Origin: Prorocentrum cordatum
Taxonomy: Eukaryota > Sar > Dinophyceae > Prorocentrales > Prorocentraceae
Reading direction: 5' to 3'
Assembly (NCBI GenBank): GCA_963575745.1
Contig: CAUYUJ010008602.1
Coordinates: forward strand, 229,866 to 262,365
DNA: 32,500 nt
Shown: positions 19,628 to 27,832 of the stretch, one piece after another
Layout of the letters: each line of letters starts with the position of its first letter
How positions within the stretch are numbered: position 1 is the stretch's first letter
Made by a program: the position numbers and the translations under genes
The notes under the pieces: model-generated
Told to the model about the DNA's origin: nothing
Databases searched by the model: none
The model's input: the letters and a program-made list of their open reading frames with translations, nothing else

Positions 19628-20027
19628 TTGACCCGTAGAAGCTACGTATCATCACAAGTCAGCGGTGCAACCACCATGTTTTCGGCCGACAGCAAAGCTG
19701 CCCAAGGAAAACTTGGACAAGCCGGAGAAACTACAGACACTCTCATGGGAGGCGGACACGCACGCACACTGCGCGACGACGGTTGGGCAGATCACCCAGG
19801 AGGCGAGGGTGATGTTCACAAAAGATCAGTTTACGCCATGGCAGATACACATCGCGAGATCAATGATGCAGCTGATACGCTTGCACCGTCACGCGCTCGG
19901 TGCAAGACGACGACGGAGACGACGGGAAGGGGGGCATACCACAAGTTGGCCAAGATCCTGGCTCATCAATTTCCATGTTTTGCTAACCCAGGCGGCCCAT
20001 GGCAGAGGACTGTTCAGATATGAGTAA
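19628..20027 (+). pseudogene. Linker between endonuclease and reverse transcriptase
   Basis: Two overlapping frames (19628-20023 and 19665-20027) carry a balanced composition. One ends in an Arg-rich run (ALGARRRRRRREGG) like the basic helix that precedes the RT in many LINEs. No signature motif is present, so the assignment rests on position. Confidence 0.4.
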
Positions 20028-20201
20028 CGGGAGTGAGATGTTATGCAACGGGCGACTAGAGGTCGCTGAGAGCGATGGCTCAGCGCGACGGTTGCTTGGA
20101 TCAGCCCCAAGAAATATGGCATCAAGGCCCGTGTAAGAGAAGAACACACACACACGCCGCGCGCATGCACTTCTTCGAACAGGAGGGCGAAGGCATCCGC
20201 G

Positions 20202-20543
20202 ATGCAGCGGAGGTTCGGTTTGTACCACGCAGATAGTAACAGCGACGGCACAGTAATCAATGACGAGACAGAGCTAGTTGAGAACCAGATGAACACGCAC
20301 ACCAAACTAGATAATGCTGCGGCTCAACACCCAGCGGAACACGCCCAGCAGTGCAACGACATGGTGAACAAAAACCTTGAGCACATACTGCCCAGTGCGG
20401 AACTACTGCAGTCACTGCATCACAATGAGCTCGACTGCAGAGAAGGGCCCAAAGGCAGGGCAAGCGGGCCAGATGGATTGGTGGAGGAAATATTGAAAGT
20501 GGCCCCAGTGCAGACTGCGCGGCTACTAAGCCCACTTATATGA
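20202..20543 (+). pseudogene. Reverse transcriptase, N-terminal block (GPDG motif)
   Basis: The frame contains GPKGRASGPDGLVEEILKVA (motif at 20454-20477) followed by PVQTARLLSPLI. This is the conserved entry to non-LTR reverse transcriptases, normally K-[AS]-x-GPDG-[LI]-x-x-E-x-[LF]-K. The upstream part with DETELVENQMNTHTKLDNAA matches the helical region expected there. The frame breaks at 20543, just where the next block (TFKKTAEWRGQLK, resembling the xWRGG strand) begins in another frame. Confidence 0.8.
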
Positions 20544-20559
20544 AGATATCGCTAGCGGG

Positions 20560-21600
20560 GCAGGCGCCTGCACCTTTAAAAAAACAGCCGAATGGCGAGG
20601 GCAGCTGAAGCGAATGCGAAACCATATGCCGACAATGATTCCAGAGCTGTGGCGACGTGCAGCGCGGTCGCGCAGCATCGCCTCGAGACTTGCAGGAAGC
20701 CGGCAGAAAACAGTCTCTTCGCGCTCGAAAGTCTTTCACTATGAGGGCGCCCGCATCGAGCGCCAACGATGGCAGCGCGCCAAGCGCGACTGCGGATGGA
20801 GCTGGGGCAGAAGCCGAGGCAGACCACGTTTTGTTCTACATCGAACTCCGGGCGGCATCCCAGAAGACGATCAAACACGCGGCGAGCAAGTTGCCACGCA
20901 CTGAAGGGGAACATGTCCATTTGCTCGATATTCCGTGCACGCCCGCAGCGCCGGCGCCTGGCAGACTAGATGCCGCGCCAACCCGCGCGCTGCACAAAGG
21001 CGCGGTCGGCCTGCGCTTGGTCCATGTGGCGGCTCGAAAACGCGAGGCTGACGCGGCTCGTAAACGCGATATTGAGCCGGGTGGCAGTGCCGCGGCAGGT
21101 AGCTCGACTTGGCAGCAACTTGGCGGGCATTCTATACAATGTCGTCTTCAAAAACCCCATCGAGCGAATCCAATACATGTTATTGGAGGTTGGCCCTTTT
21201 GTCATGTTCCATTGGGGTGAAGACTTGGGGGGGTTGCATTCATGTCCCATGGAGGTGAAGATTTTGGGGATTACGTGAGCGGGCCAGAGCAGAAAGCACA
21301 ACCGACGTGTTCATGGATGACCCACTGGTGATCAGCAATGTAGATCACGCCGGCCATGTAGGACAAGCCGCTGATAAAAAAAATCACAATACCTTCATCA
21401 TGCGCTTCCTGGAGCCGAACCACGATAAGGGGAAGATTGGGGTCAGTGCATCAGCGAGATGCCCCAGGAAACAAGGGGTGAAATCGGAAATCTACGGTGA
21501 GATGGGCGCCATCGAAAGCCAGAGCTATCACATCATGGTACATGCAGAGCGGCAACACAAGCATGAGAAAAATATGATGACGCGCGACGGCTCGTGAGGC
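20560..21600 (+). pseudogene. Reverse transcriptase, palm blocks (motifs A and C), frameshifted
   Basis: Frame 2 carries HVLFYIELRAASQKTIKH at about 20828-20870. It occupies the position of motif A (usually xxFxDLxxAFxxV), but with Glu where the catalytic Asp is expected and Ser for Phe. Frame 1 carries VFMDDPLVIS (21307-21336), a motif-C type [FY]xDD box. It is followed about 75 residues later by RQHKHEKNMMTRDGS, matching the YKHLGxxxxxDGS strand of dinoflagellate and other LINEs. Distances GPDG to A (about 118 codons) and A to C (about 160 codons) fit the fold. Motif B is not recognisable. Confidence 0.7.
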
Positions 21601-21832
21601 CCCGAAGTGGCTCGATTTGCACAATTGCATGAGCATGCGACGAGACCGCTGCGGAAATCGATGCTGGGGCGAACGTGAATCGCAAGCAAGGTCAAGACTA
21701 TTGCAACGTGCAGAGATTTGGCGCGACATGGGAATTGGATAGGACAACCGGCTGCGCGCAGTATACATGCGAGGTCTATAAGCGGCAACAGGTACGCGGC
21801 ACCACCAGGGAACATATCATCACACCACCGAC

Positions 21833-22366
21833 GTGGAGGTGATGCCAGAAACGCGGCGGCCGAGGCTAGAAGACGCATGCAGAATTAGACGGTTGAGGTA
21901 TTTCCAGAATGTGGTGTTATACGCGCCGGTATCGCGACGCCTGCTGATGGATGCAGTTGGGCTTATCAAGTCACTGCTGACGACCCTGCAGACAGGCTTT
22001 GCATGGCTTGGCGAGACGTCGGGAACATTTATTACTTACCAAGCAGCGGTGGACTCAGAGTTTGGGCGAGACATGTTCGGGCATATCACAGGCGCCATGA
22101 CAACCTTTGCTTGCGCAATGTGCTGGCAGCGCCAGCGTACATGGTGGATAGATCTGCGTCATCACAAAGAGTGGGAGGCTCACATGAGGGACCTCGCACC
22201 ACCGCAACCTCCAGCACCAGACCCCGACTGGCAGTTTGCACGCTGCGGATGGGGATCCACGTTCACGACGACGAAGGCATGGCGACATCCTCCGACCAGG
22301 AAACAAGCAGATGTCCTGCACGGAGGCGGAAAGATGCGCTGCGACGCGATACTGCCGGGCATGTGA
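21833..22366 (+). pseudogene. LINE C-terminal region with degenerate zinc finger
   Basis: The frame reads RRLRYFQNVVLYAPVSRRLL, like the arginine-rich helical segment after the RT thumb. It then gives WLGETSGTFI and, near the end, WQFARCGWGSTFTTTKAWRH. The last looks like an F.C..CG..F.T..AW..H zinc finger that has lost its first Cys. Confidence 0.6.
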
Positions 22367-22590
22367 CACATATTCCCATGCACGAGAGAGGCTTCCATAT
22401 AATTTCAAATAGTGACAGACGGTATGCTTAGATAAGCTGTGAGAGAGGTGGCAACCACTGGATGACGGAGCGATTGCGGAACTGACGGCAAAGGATGCAG
22501 AGGAGTCAGAAAAGTTACGCGCGCAAGGTTACAATGAGGCCCAAGCATTACGACCGCGTGCCCGAGGCGAAGATTACAATCAAGGTTAAC
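22353..22590 (+). pseudogene. LINE C-terminal CxxC...H zinc knuckle
   Basis: In frame 3 from 22353: CRACDTYSHARERLPYNFK, two stops, then VCLDKL, a stop, and RWQPLDDGAIAELTAKDAEE up to EKLRAQGYNEAQALRP. The order CxxC - HxRERL - C - acidic/Ala helix - RxxG....A.RP corresponds to the end of dinoflagellate LINE proteins as I know them. It overlaps the preceding frame, which shows a further frameshift. Confidence 0.6.
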
Positions 22591-22593
22591 ACG

Positions 22594-23336
22594 GAAAAAT
22601 ACTTGGTTTGGCGATTCCCACGATGATGGGTGCGCGCCCAGAACCACCGACACAACAGATTTTCGAAAGGCCATATTTTGAATCACCAAGATGGAGAACG
22701 CTGTTGATATTACGTGCTTCGGAGCTGGAATCTGTATCTGGGAACATAGCGAACTTCGTCCAAAAGATGCTGGCAAATATTGGCCAAGTGGTGGAAGTGC
22801 CCAAATATCCGAGAGAAGACATTGGATGATGTAGCCCTCCATGGCACACGATCGGACCAGTTGTCTCGCATTCAGACTGGAGAGATTTGTTGAATATATA
22901 CATTGGTACGAATCCCGGCACATGGATCCCGGCATGGACAAGCAAGAAGCGACGAGGCAGACAGAAGTGGGAACGAAGCCAGAACGGCGAGGCATCCGCA
23001 CATAAACAATATGAGGGCAGCAGATACAGACGAACGAGTTTAGCTGTGGCATTTGGCGCGGTGGAAATTCCAATCCGAGTCAGTCACCATGCGTCAGTAT
23101 GGGACCTGATACCACCCGAGCTCCAAGTCAGCCATGTGGACATCCTCGACCACGTGTGGTCCATCCGAATGCCGCCTCACACGGGAAGCGCGCTACTGCT
23201 AGCCACTGACATTGACGGCGCGGGCGACGTGGACGGCGTGCGTGGGGAGCCAATGCCTGATGTGGTGAGCCACCCTGGGGCCTCAGTCGCGGGCGCGTGC
23301 GCGGCTGGCGGCTCCGAAGGAGGACCGCCTGACTAA
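22594..23336 (+). pseudogene. Open frames after the LINE zinc knuckle, unassigned
   Basis: Frames 22608-22829 and 22887-23336 have balanced composition (for example TLLILRASELESVSGNIANF and SVWDLIPPELQVSHVDILDH) and end at TAA TAA just before a (CTC)n run. I recognise no domain. They may be the extreme 3' part of the retrotransposon or a flanking gene relic. Confidence 0.3.
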
Positions 23337-23393
23337 CTAATAAAGTTGGGGGGGAGGGTTGGAAGGTTTCTCCGAAGGGTTTAGGCGACCCGT

Positions 23394-23486
23394 CCTCCTC
23401 CTCCTCCTCTTCCTCCTCCTCCTCCTCCTCCTCCTCCTCCTCCTCCTCCTCCTCCTCCTCCTCCTCCTCCTCCTCCTCCTCCTCCC
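23394..23486 (+). repeat. (CTC)n microsatellite
   Basis: A near-pure CTC run with one CTTC interruption. It adjoins, in frame (poly-Leu), the zinc-knuckle exon that follows. Confidence 0.95.
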
Positions 23487-23910
23487 GCCTGCCCCTGCTG
23501 TTTGTAGTATTTTCAGCTCTCAGCATCAGTTGTCTGAGTCAGGTCTTAGTTGTAATCGTTGTAAGGGGTCGACCTCTCAGGCCCAGAAGAAGGCCTGGCT
23601 GGACTCTCCGTGTTTTCCCCTTTCCACGGGCGATGGTGTAGTGTGGGAACCCCCTCCAGGGCTGCGGGTGCACGTAGGGGGGGGATATGCACATCCGTCT
23701 CACCATCTTAAATATCATGCTGGACTGGGGGTATGGTTTTGTACTACTTGTGGAAGCTTTGCCGCTGAACAGCTGGCTAAGTTGTCCAAGGAGTGTGAAC
23801 CTAAGCGTAGTCGGCAAGACTACCTTAATCGAATTCAACAGGGTTTATGGCCCAAACAATATAGCAAAGCTGAGCGAGCCAAGCGGGCCGCTGCGGGTAA
23901 ACCCGTTTAA
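23487..23910 (+). CDS. Exon with paired CxxC...C zinc-knuckle modules
   Basis: The frame encodes about 140 residues with two similar modules. The first is LSCNRCKGSTSQAQKKAW then LDSPC (CxxC-x16-C). The second is HPSHHLKYHAGLGVWFCTTCG then LAKLSKEC (HxxH - WFCxxCG - C), followed by RQDYLNRIQQGLWPKQYSKA and a basic tail ending KRAAAGKPV before TAA (23908). The Cys/His spacing suggests two zinc-binding knuckles. I have the impression of similar HxxH...WCxxCG modules in dinoflagellate predicted proteins, but I cannot name the family. The frame continues upstream through the CTC repeat to 23359, which is unlikely to be translated; an acceptor between 23487 and 23520 is more likely. The frame is intact, unlike the LINE just upstream. 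Confidence 0.55.
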
Positions 23911-23970
23911 GTTTGCTGTTTGGGCCCTCATTAGTAACCGACATGGTCGCAATATCCGTAACTCCGTAAC

Positions 23971-24105
23971 TCCTCCTCCTCCTCCTCTTTTTCTGCTCCC
24001 TCCTCCTCCTCCTTCTCCTCCTCCTCCTCTTCCTCCTCCTCCTCCTCCTCCTCCTCCTCCTCCTCCATCTCCTCATCCCCCCCCCTCCTCCACCTCCTCT
24101 TTCTT
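23971..24105 (+). repeat. (CTC)n imperfect microsatellite
   Basis: CTC/TCC arrays with TTT, TTC, CAT and CCCC interruptions, starting 60 bp after the zinc-knuckle stop codon. Confidence 0.93.
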
Positions 24106-24277
24106 CTCCTCCACCTCGGGTCGCCTACGGCCTCTCCGGAAACCGTGCAGGATGATCAACGGGAGGGCAGCGGCGTCAGGACCACGAGGGGGGGGGGCCA
24201 CAGGTGGCGCAAGTGGCTTGGCAGAGACGCGACGACGGTCAGCGCGACCTTGTGCACCCCCCGAGACTAGTTGTAAG

Positions 24278-24427
24278 TCGGGCCTGTCCCTCTACAGGAG
24301 GAATGTTCAAAATAGTCGAACATAGTCCAGGGACGTTTTGTTTTAGTATGTGTGAGCATTGCTTGACCATGTTTTGGATATGTTTCATTTTTCTGCCAAG
24401 ATCCGCCTGTAAGGGGACATTCCCGAC
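24278..24427. mobile_element. MITE family 1, complete copy (150 bp)
   Basis: The left terminus GTCGGGCCTGTCCCTCTACAG and the inverted right terminus (GTCGGGAATGTCCCCTTACAG read on the minus strand) make ~27-bp terminal inverted repeats. The AT-rich interior (AAATAGTCGAACATAGTC, TTAGTATGTGTGAGC, ACCATGTTTTGG) is shared with other copies. An ACTAG occurs near both flanks but not immediately adjacent, so no target-site duplication is claimed. It has no ORF and is presumably mobilised by a transposase encoded elsewhere. Confidence 0.88.
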
Positions 24428-24576
24428 CGAAGACTAGCTAGCAGAGGGGTCTCCCGAGGTGGCGAAAGTGCTGGTAGGCGCCACCCTCGCGGGGACCCCA
24501 CAAGCACGAAGAAGTTCAGCGTAGCTCGACCAGGCACTCTGGGTGTATCCCGTTCGGCGTGAGGGTAAATCAGGGA

Positions 24577-24651
24577 GTGAGTAAGTAAGTAAGTAAGTAG
24601 GTAAGTAAGGATCAGGAGGAGGAGGAGGAGGAGGAGGAGGAGGAGGAGGAG
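24577..24651. repeat. (GTAA)n followed by (GGA)n
   Basis: GAGTGAGTAAGTAAGTAAG with one GTAG variant is followed at 24615 by about 35 bp of GGA repeats. Confidence 0.92.
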
Positions 24652-24659
24652 CAGGGTGT

Positions 24660-25345
24660 GCATCTTGGAAGCCTCTGGGGGCAGTCTTGGGGCCTTATGG
24701 GAGCTTCCTGGGAGATTATTGGAGGCATCTTCGGGGCCTCCTTGCGACTCTTGGGGGCCTTCGGGGTTTTCAGGGGCCTCCTTGCCCGCCTTAGGGCGTC
24801 CCTGGCCCGTCTGACGCCTTCGAAATCCGTCTTGGGGGCTCTGGACCGACTTGGGGCCCTCTTGGGGAGCTCCAGTGCCATCTTGGAGGCCATCATGGGC
24901 GGTTTGGAGGCTTCTTGGGCCGTCTTGGGACCCTCTTGGGGCCGTCTTTGGGGCCTTGTTGGCGATTCTGGGGCCATCTTGGAGGCCTACTGGGCGATCT
25001 TGGGGCGATCTTTGAGGCTCTTGGGCCGTTTCGGGCCGTCGGAAGGTCGGAAAGAAACAAATTGTTTAATCCTTCAAAAACTTTCGGGAATCAATGATTT
25101 GGACCTATTCGGGCATTCTTGGTTCTTGGGGGCCTCTTGGGCCGTTTTGGAGGCCTCTTGGGGGTCTTGCGAACCTTCGGGCCGTCGTAGGCCATCTTGA
25201 GGCCATCTTGGGCCGTGTAAGATGCATATTGGGGCTATGTCAGGGTCTCTTGGGGCCAGCTTGGCCGTCTTGGAAGCATCTTGGAGGTCATCTTGAGACA
25301 TCTTGGCCGTTGGAGAGGCCATCTTGAGCCGTCTTGGAGATTATT
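24660..25345 (+). repeat. Phased CTTGGGGCC array with AT-rich core (dispersed copy)
   Basis: Marking the C of each CTTGG-like unit from 24914 to 25020 gives steps of 10, 11, 11, 9, 13, 10, 12, 9, 11, 10 bp, mean 10.6. The array is interrupted at about 25029-25100 by an AT-rich core (GAAACAAATTGTTTAATCC, TTCAAAAACTTTCGGG, AATCAATGATTTGG). The core resembles those at 12.05 and 12.88 kb, including AATCAATGATT. The orientation is the same on both sides of the core. Confidence 0.85.
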
Positions 25346-25550
25346 TTGTGGACGTTGAGGTTGCTTGCGGTCCTTTCTGGGTGACCGGCGCGATGGGCCG
25401 AAGCCCCACGGGGAGCTCCTTGGGAAAAAGAGCCCAGACCAAGCCGTATAGGATTTAACACGCCAGGCACCCCTGTGACAAATCAACAGGGGGCGGCGGA
25501 TCCACTGGCCTCCGGCCCATCCCGCCACCGCGCCAGTGTTGCTCGGCATG

Positions 25551-25729
25551 GGTACGGAAAGAAGGGGTACAATGCCCAACAGCAGTTCCTGCTCATTTTG
25601 AACAGGACTCGCTGTCCGCGCCGCCGCGGCCTGTGTCCATTTGAGACAGGAGGCCGCCTGCCCAACAGCGGCCGCTGTTGGCTTGGGACAAAATTTGTTG
25701 TTGGGCATTGTACCCATTTTTCCCGTACC
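25551..25729. mobile_element. MITE family 2 copy 2
   Basis: The left end GGTACGGAAAGAAGGGGTAC and the inverted right end GGTACGGGAAAAATGGGTAC continue into AATGCCCAACA(G/A)CA on both sides: about 35-bp terminal inverted repeats, better preserved than in the 14559-14738 copy. The 179-bp length and interior order are the same. The interval before it (25346-25550) shows nothing recognisable. Confidence 0.9.
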
Positions 25730-25922
25730 TATTTCGGGCGTCCAAATCAGAGGCTTTTCGGGGCCCTCCCGGCCCCTGTCGGGGCGCTCGTGGCCCTGGA
25801 AAGTCGTGCGGGAGGCGCCGGGGAGCCGCGGGAGGCACGCCGAGGCCGCTTGAAAAGCGGAGCAGCTTGGGATCCGAGCCCCACGGTATGCAATCGAGAG
25901 GACGGAGGACTACAGCCAAGAC

Positions 25923-26021
25923 GCTGAAATAAGTAACAGTTTGGATTCGGAAGGGGCTCTTTGCGTACTTCCGCGAGCCGCAGAGGGGCTTCGTTCCTTA
26001 TTTAGCGTTCCTTATTTCAGC
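25923..26021. repeat. Short inverted repeat GCTGAAATAAG
   Basis: GCTGAAATAAG (25923-25933) and its exact complement (26011-26021) enclose 77 bp with a further repeated GTTCCTTATTT. It could be a remnant foldback element. Nothing else is recognised between 25730 and 26100. Confidence 0.4.
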
Positions 26022-26097
26022 AGCCCGACTGAAGGGTTGGGGCCGACGATCAAGGGAGAGGAAGCATGTTGCCAAATAATTCCCAGATGCCTAATTC

Positions 26098-26101
<4 letters not shown>

Positions 26102-26140
<39 letters not shown>
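26102..26140. repeat. (TA)n microsatellite
   Basis: About 38 bp of pure TA. Confidence 0.95.
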
Positions 26141-26142
<2 letters not shown>

Positions 26143-26281
26143 CGGTCAAAAAGAAAAACAACTAACGTCTTAACCATGTAAAAGCATGCTTTGAGCATGG
26201 TTTGAACATCTTTTATACATGCTAAGCACATTGTTAGTTCAATGATCGGATTGTTAGGGTGTCCAGTGTCATGGCATCCAC

Positions 26282-26326
26282 AATACAGGGGACCCTTGGG
26301 CACTCTTTCTCGTGCCTCGCGGCACG
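26282..26326 (+). repeat. Dispersed ~45-bp motif (copy 2)
   Basis: ACAGGGGACCC..GGCACTC...CTCGTGCCTCGCGGCAC matches 6499-6543. A (GA)n microsatellite lies downstream at about 26421-26457. Confidence 0.6.
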
Positions 26327-26511
26327 GCGGCGGCTAAGAACTCTGGTGGCACGTTTCTTGTGGTCCCTGGGCTTCCGAAGGTATCCCAGGCCTTCTGTGG
26401 GTCCCTGGGGCCATCGGGGACGAGAGAGAGATAGAGAGAGAGAGAGAAAGAGAGAATATCCGTGGGGTACCTGCTGGGAGGCCGGTTTCTTTTCTGACAT
26501 GTGTACTTCGG

Positions 26512-26703
26512 CGGCGAGCCCGGGGGGAAGTGAGAAGGGGCGGGCCTTCCAGAAGGCTCGAAAGTCCCTTGGCCTTGCCAGAAGTTGTCCAAGATTTCCC
26601 CCGAAGACGCAGAAAACTGTTCAGAAGGCGCGAGAGCTTCTGAGAAGTCCCGCCGCCTTCTGAGAAGGCCGTCTTCTTCTAATTTCCCGCCCCTCGCTCG
26701 CCG
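26512..26703 (+). mobile_element. MITE family 3 (CTTCTGAGAAG-rich foldback), copy 2
   Basis: Termini CGGCGAGCC...GGGGGGAAGTGAGAAGG and, inverted, CGGCGAGCGAGGGGCGGGAAA are ~48-bp terminal repeats. The interior matches the reverse complement of 6799-6992, including GAAGGCGCGAGAGCTTCTGA and CTTCTGAGAAGGCC. It ends about 45 bp before the 3' exon of the mucin-like gene begins. Confidence 0.87.
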
Positions 26704-26748
26704 TCGAGTACTGTCCACGTGTGGTGAGGGGGGGCGGCGTCTCCATGA

Positions 26749-27540
26749 AAGGTTCAAGAAGCTTTTGCCGGGCAGCTGACAGGCATCCTGAGACGCCCCG
26801 GTGTGCCGAAGGGGCGGTGGCGGACTCCGACGAGCAGTACCTCTCTGAGCAGCACCATTGCAACGAGCTCCACAGTAAGCACGACGCACGCGACCTCTAC
26901 AACCTCTATCTCTACCGCAACCTCGAGTACCAGCGTGTCCGCCCTTGCGAGCAGTACCACAGACAACGCCACCGTCAGCGCAGAAGGACCACTGACGGCA
27001 ATGACGCCGCTCACGTCCACCAACATGTTCGCCTCCACGTACGGGAGCACGCAAATTTTGACGGAAGCGTTCACGTCCACCTCTGCGCTCACGGCGGCGA
27101 CGACAAACGCTCATGTATCGACATCTACATCTACTTCCATGCCAGTGACAGCCATAATGACGTCCATGATGCTGACAACGAAGACGCCCACAGTCATGGC
27201 AAGCACATCCACGGCCGCGGCACCGACAGCGTCTACGTCCACCACCACGACGAGGACCACGTCCAGCGCAGACTTCGGCGACGCGGTGGCCCAGCTGGGC
27301 TCGGAGAGTGGCCCGCAGGTCGCCTCCATCGTCGTGGCCGGCGTCGTCATAGGCGCCCTGCTGGGCGCCGTCGGCTCCTACCGCGCGATCCGCATGCGCG
27401 CTCGCGCGAAGCGGGCCGTGGACCCGGGCCTGGACCCCGAGCCAGGCTCGGGGGCGGCAAAGCGGGGGGGGATGACCAGGGGGGGGGATCTCCTGGCGGG
27501 GGCCACGATGTTTCCCCAGATCTCATGGCGCCTCTTCTGA
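26749..27540 (+). CDS. Mucin-like single-pass membrane protein, penultimate exon
   Basis: The frame open from 26749 encodes a Ser/Thr/Ala-rich ectodomain of about 180 residues (for example TSSTVSTTHATSTTSISTAT and TSTSTAAAPTASTSTTTTRT). A juxtamembrane SADFGDAVAQLGSESGPQ follows, then one hydrophobic helix VASIVVAGVVIGALLGAVGS, then a stop-transfer cluster YRAIRMRARAKR. This predicts a type I-like protein with an O-glycosylated outside and a short basic inside. No ATG starts the frame; an upstream exon and a splice acceptor (for example GGGCAG near 26775) are needed. Frame 1 stops at 27538-27540 after FPQISWRLF. I favour an intron before that stop, leading to the tail exon at 27.83 kb. The Ser/Thr units resemble those at 11.16 kb on the same strand. 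Confidence 0.65.
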   Translation, partial: KVQEAFAGQLTGILRRPGVPKGRWRTPTSSTSLSSTIATSSTVSTTHATSTTSISTATSSTSVSALASSTTDNATVSAEGPLTAMTPLTSTNMFASTYGSTQILTEAFTSTSALTAATTNAHVSTSTSTSMPVTAIMTSMMLTTKTPTVMASTSTAAAPTASTSTTTTRTTSSADFGDAVAQLGSESGPQVASIVVAGVVIGALLGAVGSYRAIRMRARAKRAVDPGLDPEPGSGAAKRGGMTRGGDLLAGATMFPQISWRLF

Positions 27541-27589
27541 TGTCATTGCGTCCGTGGCCCCGCCGCTGGGCCGCGCACGTGCCGCCAGT

Positions 27590-27832
27590 CATGACTTGCA
27601 CCCCCCCTTCTTGGACCCCCCCCTCTTTCGGGAGGGAAAGAAACACACAGACACAACGAATCGTCGATTCCCCAGAAAATATAGGAAAATATGGGAAGTG
27701 GGGGGGAAGACAAAAACCCCGAAAATATGGGGCATCTTTTTATTTGTGCGTATTGATTTGTGTGTGTTGTGGGCCCCTTCACTCTTGGACACCCCCCTCT
27801 TGGCCGCTCCCGACAGGTCTTTTTAAGGGCGT
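27590..27832 (+). other. Probable intron between membrane exon and tail exon
   Basis: Composition changes from GC-rich coding to mixed and T-rich sequence (TTTTTATTTGTGCGTATTG), with two diverged copies of TTGGACCCCCCCTCTT / TTGGACACCCCCCTCTTGG. A CGACAG or TTTTTAAG acceptor-like site lies at its 3' side. The donor was not identified. Confidence 0.4.

Larger units (their letters stand above)
16200..23340 (+). mobile_element. Decayed LINE-type (non-LTR) retrotransposon
   Basis: In the order expected for an APE-type LINE, the + strand shows an endonuclease start (18.8-19.4 kb), a reverse transcriptase (20.2-21.6 kb) and a C-terminal zinc-knuckle region (21.8-22.6 kb). The blocks lie in at least five frame segments separated by shifts and stops, so the element is dead. 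Base composition is less extreme than in the surrounding satellites. The C-terminal Cys/His block resembles dinoflagellate LINEs as I know them. The 5' end (16.2-18.8 kb) and 3' end (22.6-23.3 kb) limits are inferred, not seen, and no target-site duplication was found. It may have inserted between other genes or in an intron of the mucin-like gene. Confidence 0.72.

Noticed and set aside
22405-23073. 222-codon minus-strand frame
   Set aside because: It overlaps the LINE C-terminal blocks on the + strand, which have recognisable motifs; this frame has none.
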